Source: Lates calcarifer
Taxonomy: Eukaryota > Chordata > Actinopteri > Centropomidae
Direction: 5' to 3'
Length of the DNA: 64,000 nucleotides
Assembly: GCF_001640805.2 (NCBI RefSeq)
Contig: NC_066838.1
Location: 10,813,132-10,877,131, forward strand
The notes below the pieces were generated by a model. That model was not told where the DNA came from and made no database searches. It saw nothing but the letters and a program-made list of their open reading frames with translations. How positions within the stretch are numbered: position 1 is the stretch's first letter; each line of letters begins with the position of its first letter. Both the position numbers and the translations under genes were made by a program. Positions 28,601 through 41,100 of the stretch are shown here, piece after piece.

Positions 28601-31600
28601 TGAAATTCTGATTCTGACCATATGTTAGGTGTATGCATAAGTATGTTTTTGAATGTGTCTTTTGGCCGGCATGCTGCACAGTCACTATATTATAAACAGA
28701 GAGACAGCAAGCATGCAGTAATTTTTAGGGGGGCTCCATTTTAGTTACTCTAGAGATACACTATATGTACACTCAATAAAAAACACACATAACAAGAAAC
28801 AAGCAGTCTACAAGTATGCACAAACACACACACACTAACACATGAAACTAACTAACTCATCCGCACAGAAACAAGCTGACTTATGCTCTCCACTGAGCAC
28901 ACACATGCACACAATCAGATTCTCACAACAAAGTAAAAGCACAGACTGCAATTCCAACTACAGGGGAACAAAGCTTAAATTGAGTGTCCGACACTACTCT
29001 TAACTACTCTGTGTGATTACCTAGCCCATTAAATGGCGAGAACACTGGCTTCTAGGCTGATCCTGGTAAAGCTCATGAATGCAAGGTTTGCTTTTGGGAT
29101 AGGGGAGAGAAAAACGTTACTGTGACACATGACAAATGAGTTCCTCAGCCAGAAAATATTTAACATATGGTTGTTAGATTAATATTGCTACAACACAATG
29201 CATTTCAAGGAGATAGAAAAAAAAAAGTCATTTTCCCCGGCACACTTTCGCACTGCGGCTTTCCTCTGCAGAGTACAGCTCACCTGTATTCACAGAAGGT
29301 GTCATCATTCATTCCTTGTGACTCCACGTCAGGGTGGAGGTCCTCCTTCTCTTTCACTGCAGGGGTGGGGACAGGACAGACATTTCAGCACCATTGTTAA
29401 AAGAGCAGCACTTTCATCATAATACATCTTCCTTGTACTGCTGGGGCACAAAATCATTTATAATACTTCATATTCAGATAACTATAAAGGTTCCTGTCTT
29501 TAACATTTTCCAGAGAGAAATAACTCAAACAGTAGCATCTGCCTTTTGTTGGCTTTTATCACCTCAGTGATTTTCTGTCAGATGCTGCTCGGAACCTAGA
29601 GCAAAACCAAAACGGATCATTTAAGTTTAGTATGTGCACAGCAATAAATGACCTCAACTTTTACATCACCTCAGTGTGTGTAAGAGCTGGAATTCAAAAG
29701 TCATAACCGAAAAGCTTTTGAGAGCAGCTATGACTATGTAAACTTTATATCAAGTCTGTACACTGAAAGCCTCTTTCTCTGTTTCTGCACAAAGTGCTAC
29801 ACATCAGCTCTTTGTGTAAATATGCTTTAAAAATACCAGTTGCTTTCGAGAGAGACAAAAAAGGGATTTCATGAAACGAGCTGGATGGGCAAAGGGGGAA
29901 AACCAAAGGAGCTGATGAAATATTCAGTGCTTCATGTCAAAAGCTACTGCAGGCAAAGAAGGGGAGTTGTGGGGAGAGGACGGGAAAGCAGGTTGAGAGG
30001 AGAAGAAACCGAGCGAGGAGACACTTTGCAGGTGGGTACCGCTGGGAGACTGAATGTGGCTCTGATACAAGACAGCACAAAGGTGCAGAGGAAGAGCCAG
30101 GAAGGTGTCTGCGTGGGTGAGAGGCAGGGAGGAAAGGGAACAAAGCCAGATGATCCTTATCTCATCATCTCGCTTGACAAGGTGTGTAATCAGGTACCAA
30201 GAAGCGCAAACAGAGCCACACAAATTATTTCACATGCAGTAGAAGTAGCTGCAAGTACATCATGGACAGTTTTTTGGGGGGTTAATGATCTTGGGCTTGG
30301 CGGGGTTGGCATGCAGAAGTGCCCTGACATCAAACAGGGCCGGGGTCAGGGTTGAGGCCCACTGCACATTTTCATTCCTTCAGGAGGTCAACCAAAATAA
30401 CATTTAGAGTCAAATCAAAGTATCGTCATGAAAAACTGGTGGTGATTAAAAATATCTAAGATAATTAAATAAGTAAATATAACCAAATCAGACTGATATC
30501 CTTTACATGCACTGTACATTTTGTGTGCTGCATTTTGGTTCACTTCCCAAAGTTGAAATGACAAGGGGACCCAACCCTGGTCAAACACTAACTGACCTTT
30601 TTCCATGGAGAACATGTCTGGTCGCTGGCGCGGCGGCGGCGTACCTGCATACTTGCCACCTTTGTTTCTCCGCACAAAGCAGGCCATGAGTGCGACCAGG
30701 GTGAGGAGCGCCACGGCACACATGGTCCCAATGAACCATCCCTGGGTCGAAAAGTCGGTCTGCTGGCCCTTCGCAGCTGAGCACAAAAACAGCAAAGAGA
30801 CACAGAGCTCAATGATCGACTTACCACGCCGGGCTGTTTGACTATGACAATCCCCTCAGGCAATCCTCATACAAATTTATCTTTGACTAAAAACAGAAAA
30901 ACATGAAGAATTCAAGTTTGAGAGGATGTTCTCACATTGACTTTCACTCACATTCCCTACAGCTATGAAACTCTCTCTCCTCTGAAAGAACATTAGACAG
31001 GAGGGAAAAAAAAAACAAATGCACAGAGATGCAAAAGAAATAAATAAACTCATCCATTCACCACAGTCAATATCAGTTTGCCAGTGATATGTTTGTGCTG
31101 TTATGTCAGGGTAGAACTAAAATCACTAAACTCTACCGACCTGCTACATGTTTCTCTCCTCTCACCTTTGACCCGTGTCTGGATAACTTCTTCGAAAATG
31201 CTAGCATTATCAAGCAGCCTCTTCGCCATGAGGCGTACAGTGTACACCGTCCCAGGTTTGAGCCCATCAATTATGTGGAAACTTTGAGAAGTGTTTACAG
31301 CCTCTGAAATCCACCAGTTACCATCACCTACACAGCCAAGCACAAAAGGTGCACAAGCAGCAAGTCTGTATTAGCATTCATGCTATCGAAAAAGAAGATA
31401 GGTTGAGCTGTTACCAAGTAATATATGTTAATGTATTTCTTGCACTACATATAACTTTAAATACATAATAATACATTTTGAGGATATCATGGAAAAGTTT
31501 CCTTGCAGACATCAGGCTTATAATATATTTTTAGATGTTTATAGAAAACCTTCCCAGTTGCGTTTAAACATGATGCCACCTAAAATTCCTATCAATGTTT

Positions 31601-32064
31601 ATAGCAAGGCGGGGACAGGAAAAGTAGCTTACGGTTATTCATATAAGCCACATAAAGCTGTGAGTCCTGCTGCTCTTCTCTGGCAGTCCAGCTGATTTTG
31701 GCAAAGGTGTCACTCACATAAGAGCTTATGTTCAACAGGGCTGGAACTGATAAAGAGAAGAAGAAATGGTAGGAGGAAAAAATCAGGAGGAAAGGAAAAC
31801 ACAGACGGCACAGAGAAAAAGAGAAAGAAGGCAGGAAAAGAGGATTAGCAGAGGCAAATAGGATCCCCCCGCAGCTCGAGAACAGTGCAGCTAGCAGAAA
31901 CACTTCAAGACGACAGTTCAAAAAGCAACTCTGGGCCCCAGACTTAATTGAGTGGAGCTGGATTTTGGCTCATAAAGGGTAGATATAGAGATCGTGGGCG
32001 GGAGTGACATCTAGTCTTCACTCTCTTAAGCAAAGCTGGCATTTCCTGACACCCCCCCCCCCCC

Positions 32065-32107
<43 letters not shown>

Positions 32108-35100
32108 CCCCACTGCCACCATGAGTGAATATCAGAGCAGATTGAAATGAATGTCTTGAATCCCATTGTTAGTTGAAAGTTCAGGAACATCAAGACGAGA
32201 TCACAGGGATCACAGGGATATTATTGGCTGTGCATGTGTGAGTATGAGCTATATACCTAAAGAAAGATGAGTAGAATTGCCTGAGATAGAGCTGGGAGAG
32301 GAGAGAGAGCCGTTGTGGCCTGAAAAGAAAAGGAAGTCTCAGATGTTAGATTGCTGCTACAATACTGTCGGGTCTAATGCTCTATATTGTGCAACAAGCG
32401 AGCTCTATAGACGACATGAAGGGGGGGATTGTTAGAGCAACCAGGGAAACTGTATTAATGGCAGTAATTGTGCAAGTACAGTGCACACTGTAACTGTAGC
32501 AGGGATTGAGTCTTTTTGCAAACATGATGTCTTGTCTATCCTGAACTGGTATTCAGGAATTACCTAAACTATATTTGCATAACTATAAAGGACACACTTT
32601 TACTAAGGCTATGGCTAGCTACTAACTACACCAGCTACACAGCTACAACCTTGTCTGTCTCTACCACCACTATTTCTATGTTAGCAAGCTGCAGCAGCTG
32701 CAGGTGCTGATACATACTGCTCTGAACAGGGGCCACAGCTGGAGTCAGGGACAAATCTTCAGAGGGATAAAAAGAAAATGAAATACAGCAGAAGATTACA
32801 AATATATGGAAAGCCAGCTTTAAGGTTTATAGATTGGGCACAAACACACGCACACTCGCAGATTTGTAGAGATGCGTGATTGCACATGCATGCATATCCA
32901 CATATCAAATATCCTCACAAACAACACGCACATGGGTACCTCCATGAGCGATCTGTTTGTTAGCAGTGCTTTAAATTCGTACAGCGCCACCAGAGGGCAA
33001 TGTGCAGCAAAAACTTTCCTTCCAATTACATACTACTTGTTTATTTTAACCAGGAGTTGAGTGTAATGTATTTATTTATTATTTGACGGATTATAATGTT
33101 TCAAAAAAAATGGAGAAGCAACACAAAACTGAACAAAACCTGCTATTTACAACTGGGAGTTCCATAATTAACTGATATCTACCAACACATACCCTCTATC
33201 ATTTATTAAATTCTTGTCTTGAATGCTAACTGCCAAACAGCACAATATAATTCGTACATTTACCATACATGTACCAACGGTATTTCAGTCTGTTTCTCAT
33301 CATCGCGCTACTCACAATATACAATGAAAAAAATGATCATTAGCTTCATAGCCAGCTACTACATTAGTCATTATGTATTTTCATCATCAACTATTTTGAG
33401 GATTTGTACTTTAAAACATGACAATAATCAGGATCTGATTATCCCAAATTTAACTGGTGAATGTTTGATTATAGTGTTATTCGTTTTGGATGTATACAGG
33501 ATATTTGTCACATATTCAGATTTTTTCATTATGTTGGATAAACTGTATTGGCAATTTTCTTGTGTTACATTGATTTTTTACATGGACTGAATTAGTATTC
33601 CACTGGTAGAAATGTTTCAGTAGCTGTGGTACATATTTCATTTAATTCACACATGTTTTCACCTGTATTAGTTCTCACACTGTCTACTGTGAATATTGTG
33701 TGGCCCTATCTGAACTTATATTTAAAAAATGAACGCTGCTAAACAGTGAAACAGCCTGTTCTGCTCTGATTGCTGAATCCAGAGCTGATTAGAGCAAATA
33801 TAAAGACAGTTATTGTGTTTCTAACTAAACTTTTTCAAACATGAAGTCAAACCATTAACAAATATGTTGGTGATAACAACTTGGGAGTTCAAATGCTGTG
33901 GCAGGGAGCAAATAATTTAATCTCTAGAGGAGCTGGTTATTTTTATGTGTCTTTAGAGGTATATACTCCTCTGTGCTTTTTGTCTGGTTTGTAACCCGAT
34001 TTATTTCTGCTGCTTTGTTATCTCATGAGACTTGATGGAGAAAAACTGATATTTTTCTCTGTCTGCCACACTTTTCTGCCATGGCTGTTAGCTGTTCTCT
34101 CTCAGTTTTTCCTGCTCCTCTTTCTCACAGATGTTTTACCCCATCCTTCTGTGTTGCCTCACCGCAGCCACTCTCTTTGTATTACAAGCCTTTCAAGCAA
34201 ACACAAGGGACACACACATCTGCTGATACCTCTATGGCTGTGTTTTTTTTTTTTTTTAGTCTGGTATGTCAGTCTGTAATTTTTGCAATTTAAGCCAGAC
34301 AACTGTTTATCCTAACTAAATGGCGATAAGCATTAAAAGCTCATTCAGTCACAAAGGTGAAATCTAAAAGGAATGCTCCAGAGCCTGGGCTTACTAACTC
34401 ACGCACATTCATTTTTTTTCACTGTCCCTCCATTCCTCCCTGTTAATGTCTCTAAATTCATGATGCCCCTGCTCTGTGCTATTGGCATCCATAAATCTAC
34501 TCTACTGCATTGTGACTAACGTGCCCTGAGGACAGCGCTCCGAAACAGAACCATTTTATCTCCCCACAGAGCCTCTACTCAACCATATTTACAAACAATG
34601 CATCTAATGGCTCTCAGGCTGGACATCCACCTACAAGATGCAGGGCCTCTCAAAGGAAATATAAAAGCCAGAGAGGAATGAATAACTTTTATTAAGACAT
34701 TCAGAGATAGTGGAGAGACATTTTCTCATGTGCTCATTTTTCCCCCTTGACAAGTAATGGAGGGAACAGAGAGTTTTTCAGGAACTTTGGGTTGTCTGAC
34801 AAAATTATAGCACTCACATCCAGTGTATTATATGGATTTAAATGATGCTATAATCACATAAAATCTAACACATATTAGCTTTAATCAATTAATGCTATAA
34901 CCAAGCAGATGAGAGAAAAAAGCCAGGATTTTTACTCCTTTTTAAAAATCAAGCTACTTGTGCTGAGGTCAGTCTAGATCTTCATGTTCTGAATACCTTA
35001 TTTTAGAGCTGAAATGTGGACATATAATGATTCATTCATCATTATCATAGGCTCTGAAGACCAGTATTTATCATGATTTCTTTATAAATTATCTGACCCT

Positions 35101-38100
35101 CCTATCAGTAGTTTTTACAGAATAGTTTTGAATGTGGACCTGAACATTCATCCAAACAGTAATGCTGACCCTGATTTTACTGACAAATTAACCTGTTAGA
35201 GATCAAAGATAAAAAGTCTGTTTCTGATGGATATTGTGAACGTCTTCTTTTTTTTTTTTTTAACTACAAACATGAGAGAAATCACAGTTCAGAATATCAT
35301 CATGCAACTGCAAAGGTTTTGCTCTTTGGACTTGTTTTGTTGCAGATTTGATTGTGTGCTCGATCTTCTCACTTCACACAATTCCTTAAGCTGATGTATT
35401 CAGAGTGCGTAATGTCTAATTTCACTGCTATGTTGATGACATGCGAATCATACATTTCTGCAGAGCCAAATGAACAAACTGCCTTGCTCCTCCATCTTTC
35501 TGCATTAAAAAACTAGATCAATAATATATTTTTACAGCTCACAGAAAACAAAGCAAAAACTATGAGGCCTCAAAGCCAAAGAGATTAACTATACAAGAAT
35601 CTTGGATCTCTGGTTCCCCAGATCAAATCAGAAGTTATACTTTAAGGCTGTGTCTGTGGCTTTAAGTCGCACGTCAACAGAGTGACCAAAATAGTGTTCT
35701 TTCATCTAATGAAGTTCTGCATAGGCCAACATCTCAGACAATGTGAGAAAACACTGCCAGGGTACAGGCATTCCCAAGCTAGCAAGATGCCACAAAGCCA
35801 ATTCATGCTTTCATCTCAACCAGAGCTACTTCTCACTGACCTTGTTTAAAATGGTATTTAAAAGATAAGAAATGACTCATAATTCTGCTGCTAGACTTCA
35901 AACACAACTAAAAAGAGGAATATACTTTAAAGAAGGACTGTTGTGTTGTTCATGTATATGTCTGCAAATTTCTTGGATGTTCAAGCATATATGACCTGTT
36001 TCAGTTCGCTCCATTTGTTAGTAGTATCTTATCATATAATTCATGCAAAACGCTGTGTTTGTTCTATTGTTACATTACTGATGTTACTTGTTTTTGCTCA
36101 ACCTCTTACTTGTTTCTGTTCTCACTGTCTCTCCTCTTTGTAAAGCACTCTAAGCATTACTTGTGTGAAGGGCACAATTGTAATAAAGTTTATTTTCATT
36201 TCAAGAGAGCTTCAAGGTTTTGGCAGGTGAAAATCCAGAAAGGAAGGAATATGTAACAGACACACTTTTTGGAAACCCCATGTCTCAAATCTGCAACACA
36301 GTCTTTAAATAAAGATTATAGTTTCCAGTCCTAGATGACCTTAATGAGTTTACTTTTTACACATGACAACCTTTTTTAAAGGCTTCATTTAGAACCAACC
36401 AATAAATCTTATTAGCCACACTACCACCACAGGCACACTGATTTCATCTACTCACGTTCTGTAGTGATGGTGTTGGCCTCCTGGGTCCGTGGAGGTCCAC
36501 AACCTGCTCGTGTGCAAGCACAGAGGTGGAACTGGTAGAGGCGGCCTCCTTCTAAGCCCTGAAGCCGCCACTGAGTGGTGTCAGCCCCACTGATGTTCAT
36601 CTCCTGGGAGTCAACCACTTCAAGTGATGTCTCATTAACTATAGACGAAGGAGAAAGATGTCAGGTCAGTTCACGTGGCATGAGTGAGTCTACCATATAC
36701 AGACACAAGAAAAAGTCATCACTGTTTGGCTCGTGTTATATGTTAATGGAACACAACTATAATGAGGGTCAGTGGTCGGGGTGAGGGGGAAGATGAGGAG
36801 TTGTTCTGCCAGCTCATACAGAAAGTGAACGTAGCAGATACATGTCGTGACAGGTGAGCTGAGGAGGACTACATTATAAAGAAAGGTGAGAAAAGATGAA
36901 AGGAGCAGATAGAGAGCTCAAGAGGGGAGGGGTGTAAACAAGTGGCAATGGATGAAAAGAGGAGGAGGAGAAAAGGAAAATGAAAAGGAGGAGGAGGACG
37001 AAATAGAGGGGACTTAATGAAGGAAAAGATGAAAAACCAACAGTGTAAAAGGGTGAGAGAAACTAAAAGAACAGGTGGAAAAGCTGAAGGAATAATGAGG
37101 CAAAAGGAAAAATTAAACACAAGGTAGAAGCAGTAAAAGGAAATCAGAAGAGTAGCAATCACAAGCAGCATAATGTATCACCAAACATGCATTATAGATC
37201 AAAGTACAGTATGTGTGCAGACTGTCGAAAGCAACACACTTCTCCTGAACCCCTTTCGTTGGTGTCATTACTGTGCCAATGTTGAAATGCAGGTGAGGGC
37301 TGAATGTGTGCCAAGCCTGTTGTACCGCTTCGAAAAAACTGATGTTTCTTTGCAGCACAGGACACTGGATATTTTATGTGTTAATGAACAACTTACACAG
37401 CAATCTCATGACTCAACAGGATGTGCAGACTGTGCATATGGCATGGCAAATTATATTTTATTCATAGAATTACCAGAAAACTAAATTTGAAATACGCATC
37501 CGCTGTTGAATCCATTCAACTGAAAAACCTACAACATCCACCGAGTGCATCGTGTGGGAATATCTGTGTAAGGTCTGATATTGGATATAGGAAAAAGCAG
37601 AAATGAGAGGGGGACAGAATGTATTGAAGAGCTGGCCAGACTCTGTGGGTGTTGGTGGAGGCGGCAAAGGGCTGTCTCTGCCTTCACATTTTACACAAAA
37701 GACTTCAGAAATGTCAGCCAATGAGAGTGTAGGCTTTGAAACAGGGAGACTGTAATGAAAGCCCCTTACTCACTTGTTCACCCTAACTGTTCTGAAGGTG
37801 AGTTTTTTTCCCCCCAAAAGGTGTTATTTTCTGAGAGGAAATGCTCCTGAGTGATAAATGCCAAAGAAATTTGTAGAAGAGGCGCTGGCTTAAATTATCC
37901 TTTTGGAAGAGAGCCTGCAGTCCAGGAGGACATGAGATAAGAAACACTGAAGAAACTGTCAAACCACAATCTCAAGTAACCTGCACAGCAGGGCTGTTGC
38001 AAATCACTGTAGAGTGTTCAATGTTAAACACTGCCACCTAGTGACTGGTATGATAACAAAAGAGGGGAGAGGAAAGGAGATAAGGATAGATGCGAGTGTG

Positions 38101-41100
38101 TGCGGCACATTTTCAGGTTTTTCAAATGGGAATCAAAATGCTCAGAGGTAAACTGTAGTATCCCCTATTCATTCCCACCACACCTCCTCCCCCTTCCACT
38201 GGTGTTGCAGCCGTCCACAACAACACCTCAAACAACAGAAAAAAATAAACACTGAGCTACAGCACAGAGAAATCTATTAATGAAAAACCTTGCAAGACCA
38301 AAGGTCTCCACTGCTTGAGACAGTGAGTAATTAGTCAAACAACAGTGTGTGTACATACTGAGGTGGTACTGCAGGAGATAACCAGTAAGGATGCCGTTTG
38401 TCTCTCGAGGTGGTGCCCATCCCAGCAAAATGGAGTCTTCCTGGGCATTGGAAGCAGACAGCATGTGCACTTGTCCAGGAACTATGAAAATGACAGTGAT
38501 ATGTTAATGAATCTACTGTACAGACATGTTTTTCCAGCAGCTTGATTTTTATTTGGAGGTGGTGTTTCAGTGTTAAAAATATCTTAGGATGCTTGACTCA
38601 TGACAGGCAGTCATGTACAAAATGTAATGATGATAATAATAATAACAACACTTTATAGAGCACTTTTTCTAAACCCAGGTGGCAAAATGCTTCACAAAAG
38701 GCAACAATTTCAACAAATTCTGACAATAAGCAAATTAAACCGATTAAACTAATTACAGTGTTGCCAGCATATGAGAAGTCAATAAATAGCAAGTAAAATC
38801 AGGAGAAGCTCTGTGAAGTGTGTTCTAAGGAGAGACTTATAAGAGGTTAATGAGTTAAGATGTCTCTCATGTCAAAGTTACTTTTCATGCTTGATATTTT
38901 TTCTTTGCATTAGACTTCATTTTGCAAGGCTGAAACACTGAGCACTGAACTATAGCAAATACAGGCTACCTTCGATGGCTTCTTTACTGGTCTTATGGAT
39001 AAACATTATATTTAAAAAAGCTACTTTATTTAAATTGTCACTTTTGAGACATATATAAAATTCTTGTGCTTTGATTTATATTTTGTGTGACATATGGTTT
39101 AAATGTCCATCAAGTCAAGGCATATGTTGCATGCTGTATGGTATGTGTTTCTCACCTCCCTCTGGAGTGTTGAAGGTGACCATGTCACTGCGGGGCCCAT
39201 TACCCTTCTTGTTGAAAACGCTGACAGTGAGTGTGTACTTGGAGAAAGGTTCCAGACCTGGGACGATGGCATGATTCCTCTTGCCAGGGAAGGACAGGGA
39301 CTGGCGCACATTTAAAATCTTGTTAGGATTTAACAGACTCCACTTCCTTATCCAATGAACCTGTTAGAGAGAAGTAAGGAAGATGGTGAGGAAACAAGTT
39401 GGAACAAACCACAGAGAACAGAGAAAGAAACAGAGAGTGAGACAGATCACTGAAACAGAACATGTTGGTGAGCAGCAATTACTGCCTAGTTTCACCTATA
39501 ATGAGGCAGATATCTGAAATCAAATGTCACCTATTAACTGTAAATCTGACGTGCAGTATTTTTACCTGTTAATCACTGTACTGCCTACATATTTTCAGTG
39601 ACAACACTTGTAAAGGTGACAGAGTGAAGTTAAGGGACACTGTGCAAAAGAGCATAATTTTTACAGGTACTGTAATAATGGCATTTATCATGCAGTTTTT
39701 AGCTGAATTGTGGACATATATAACAATATATTCAGTTATGCATCAATGAAATAAACAAATTAACGATTTAAAAATGTCACACACCAATCAGCAAAAATGT
39801 AATCTGTGGACTTACTTCTTGCCTAATTCCAGAGGCTATTACTTCTCTCAAAACTGTGAGAGCACATATAGAAATTTCATTGTCAGGTTCATCCTCCACA
39901 GGTGCTGCACCACTGTTTCTTTGCTAACTAATGGCAAAATCATTCCACCGGAAAAGGTACAACACTTGACCATTAAGAGAGTCTGAAATACAGAGAGTTG
40001 TCTCCATGTGCTCTAATGAATGCTCGTTACTATAATGAATGTGTCCTTCGCAGATAAAAATTTGTCAAATTTAATTGACATATAGCTTCATTTTTAGAAA
40101 ATTGTGAGCTTTATGTTTTACAAGCCACAGCAATGTGTCACCTGTTCAACCTACACAGCCTATCAGTGTCATATAGCCGGAATACTATGGAGGCTTTGCT
40201 CTAAAAGTCATATCGGGGCTGAGGCTCAGGTGGCCTCATTGATTAATGGAGATTGAAAGTATTTGGATACAGCACCTAAAAATGTTGTAAAATGACAAAT
40301 TGAACATTTTTGTGTCTCTGCCTCAGCTCCATCCTGCCCCATTAAAAATACAAAAAAAAAAAAACAACTGTGGACATGGGTGGTGTGTCTTTCCTGGAGA
40401 TATGTCTGATTATGACACATTGAACACAGCTGAGTGAGAAGGTATAAGAGAAGGAATATCTGATATAATGAGATCTAGAAAAAAATGTGCTAGCATAAAG
40501 ATCTAATAGCACTAGGTCAAACAGGTAATTTGACCTTCTAAGTTAACTTTCCAAATCAAAACTACTAGTATTAACCAGCAGGTCTCTCTCCCCTGCTGAC
40601 CTTCCAGGGCTATGAAAACAATGGACATTAAAAACACTGACAGAACTTAAAGGTATGATAATTACACTTAATTTACATTTATTTGCATTTTTGCCCCTAT
40701 TATTACAGATTGTAATAAAGTGGGTTAATTTATCTATCCTACTTTTTCACAATAGTGCCAACTGCAGCTCATTATCTTTTTTGTACCAGTTGCCAAGTAA
40801 CCTCTGTACCAGTAATTACTGCATATGCATGATTGTTAAGTCATTATATGGTAGTTACTGCATATGTTATCACCTTATTTAATGGTATTAGCTGAAACAC
40901 CAAGAGGTTACTGTATTGTAAAAAAAAAACTATCGCTACGAAGTCACTACTGTGTAGAGTTCCTGTAGCTTGAAAAAAATCATGCTTCAGGATTGTGAAA
41001 ACTTACATTGTATCCCCCTAGATGACCTCTCACTGTGACAGGTGGAACCGGGGTCCAGCTAACTCTCAGAAGAGTAGTGTTGATCACCTCTACTGCTATG

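Larger units (their letters stand above)
25627..29283 (-). other. chl1: chl1 intron between coding exons 26 and 27 (3.7 kb)
   Basis: Holds the (GT)n at 26117, a G run and an A-rich simple repeat. The part from about 26420 to 27480 is less AT-rich and largely free of recognisable repeats, so it is the best place in this intron to look for a conserved element. Confidence 0.85.
31747..36455 (-). other. chl1: chl1 intron between coding exons 22 and 23 (4.7 kb, largest coding intron)
   Basis: Contains the poly-C/(CA)n tract near 32.05 kb and the antisense L2 LINE at 35.35-36.21 kb. The rest is AT-rich and unremarkable. Confidence 0.85.

Noticed and set aside
29840..30355. Plus-strand open frame of 171 codons, the longest in the window
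   Set aside because: It lies in a chl1 intron in purine-rich DNA, where stop codons on this strand are fewer. The protein is Gly/Arg/Lys-rich with no recognisable domain, and an overlapping frame on the other strand is also open. No supporting splice structure.
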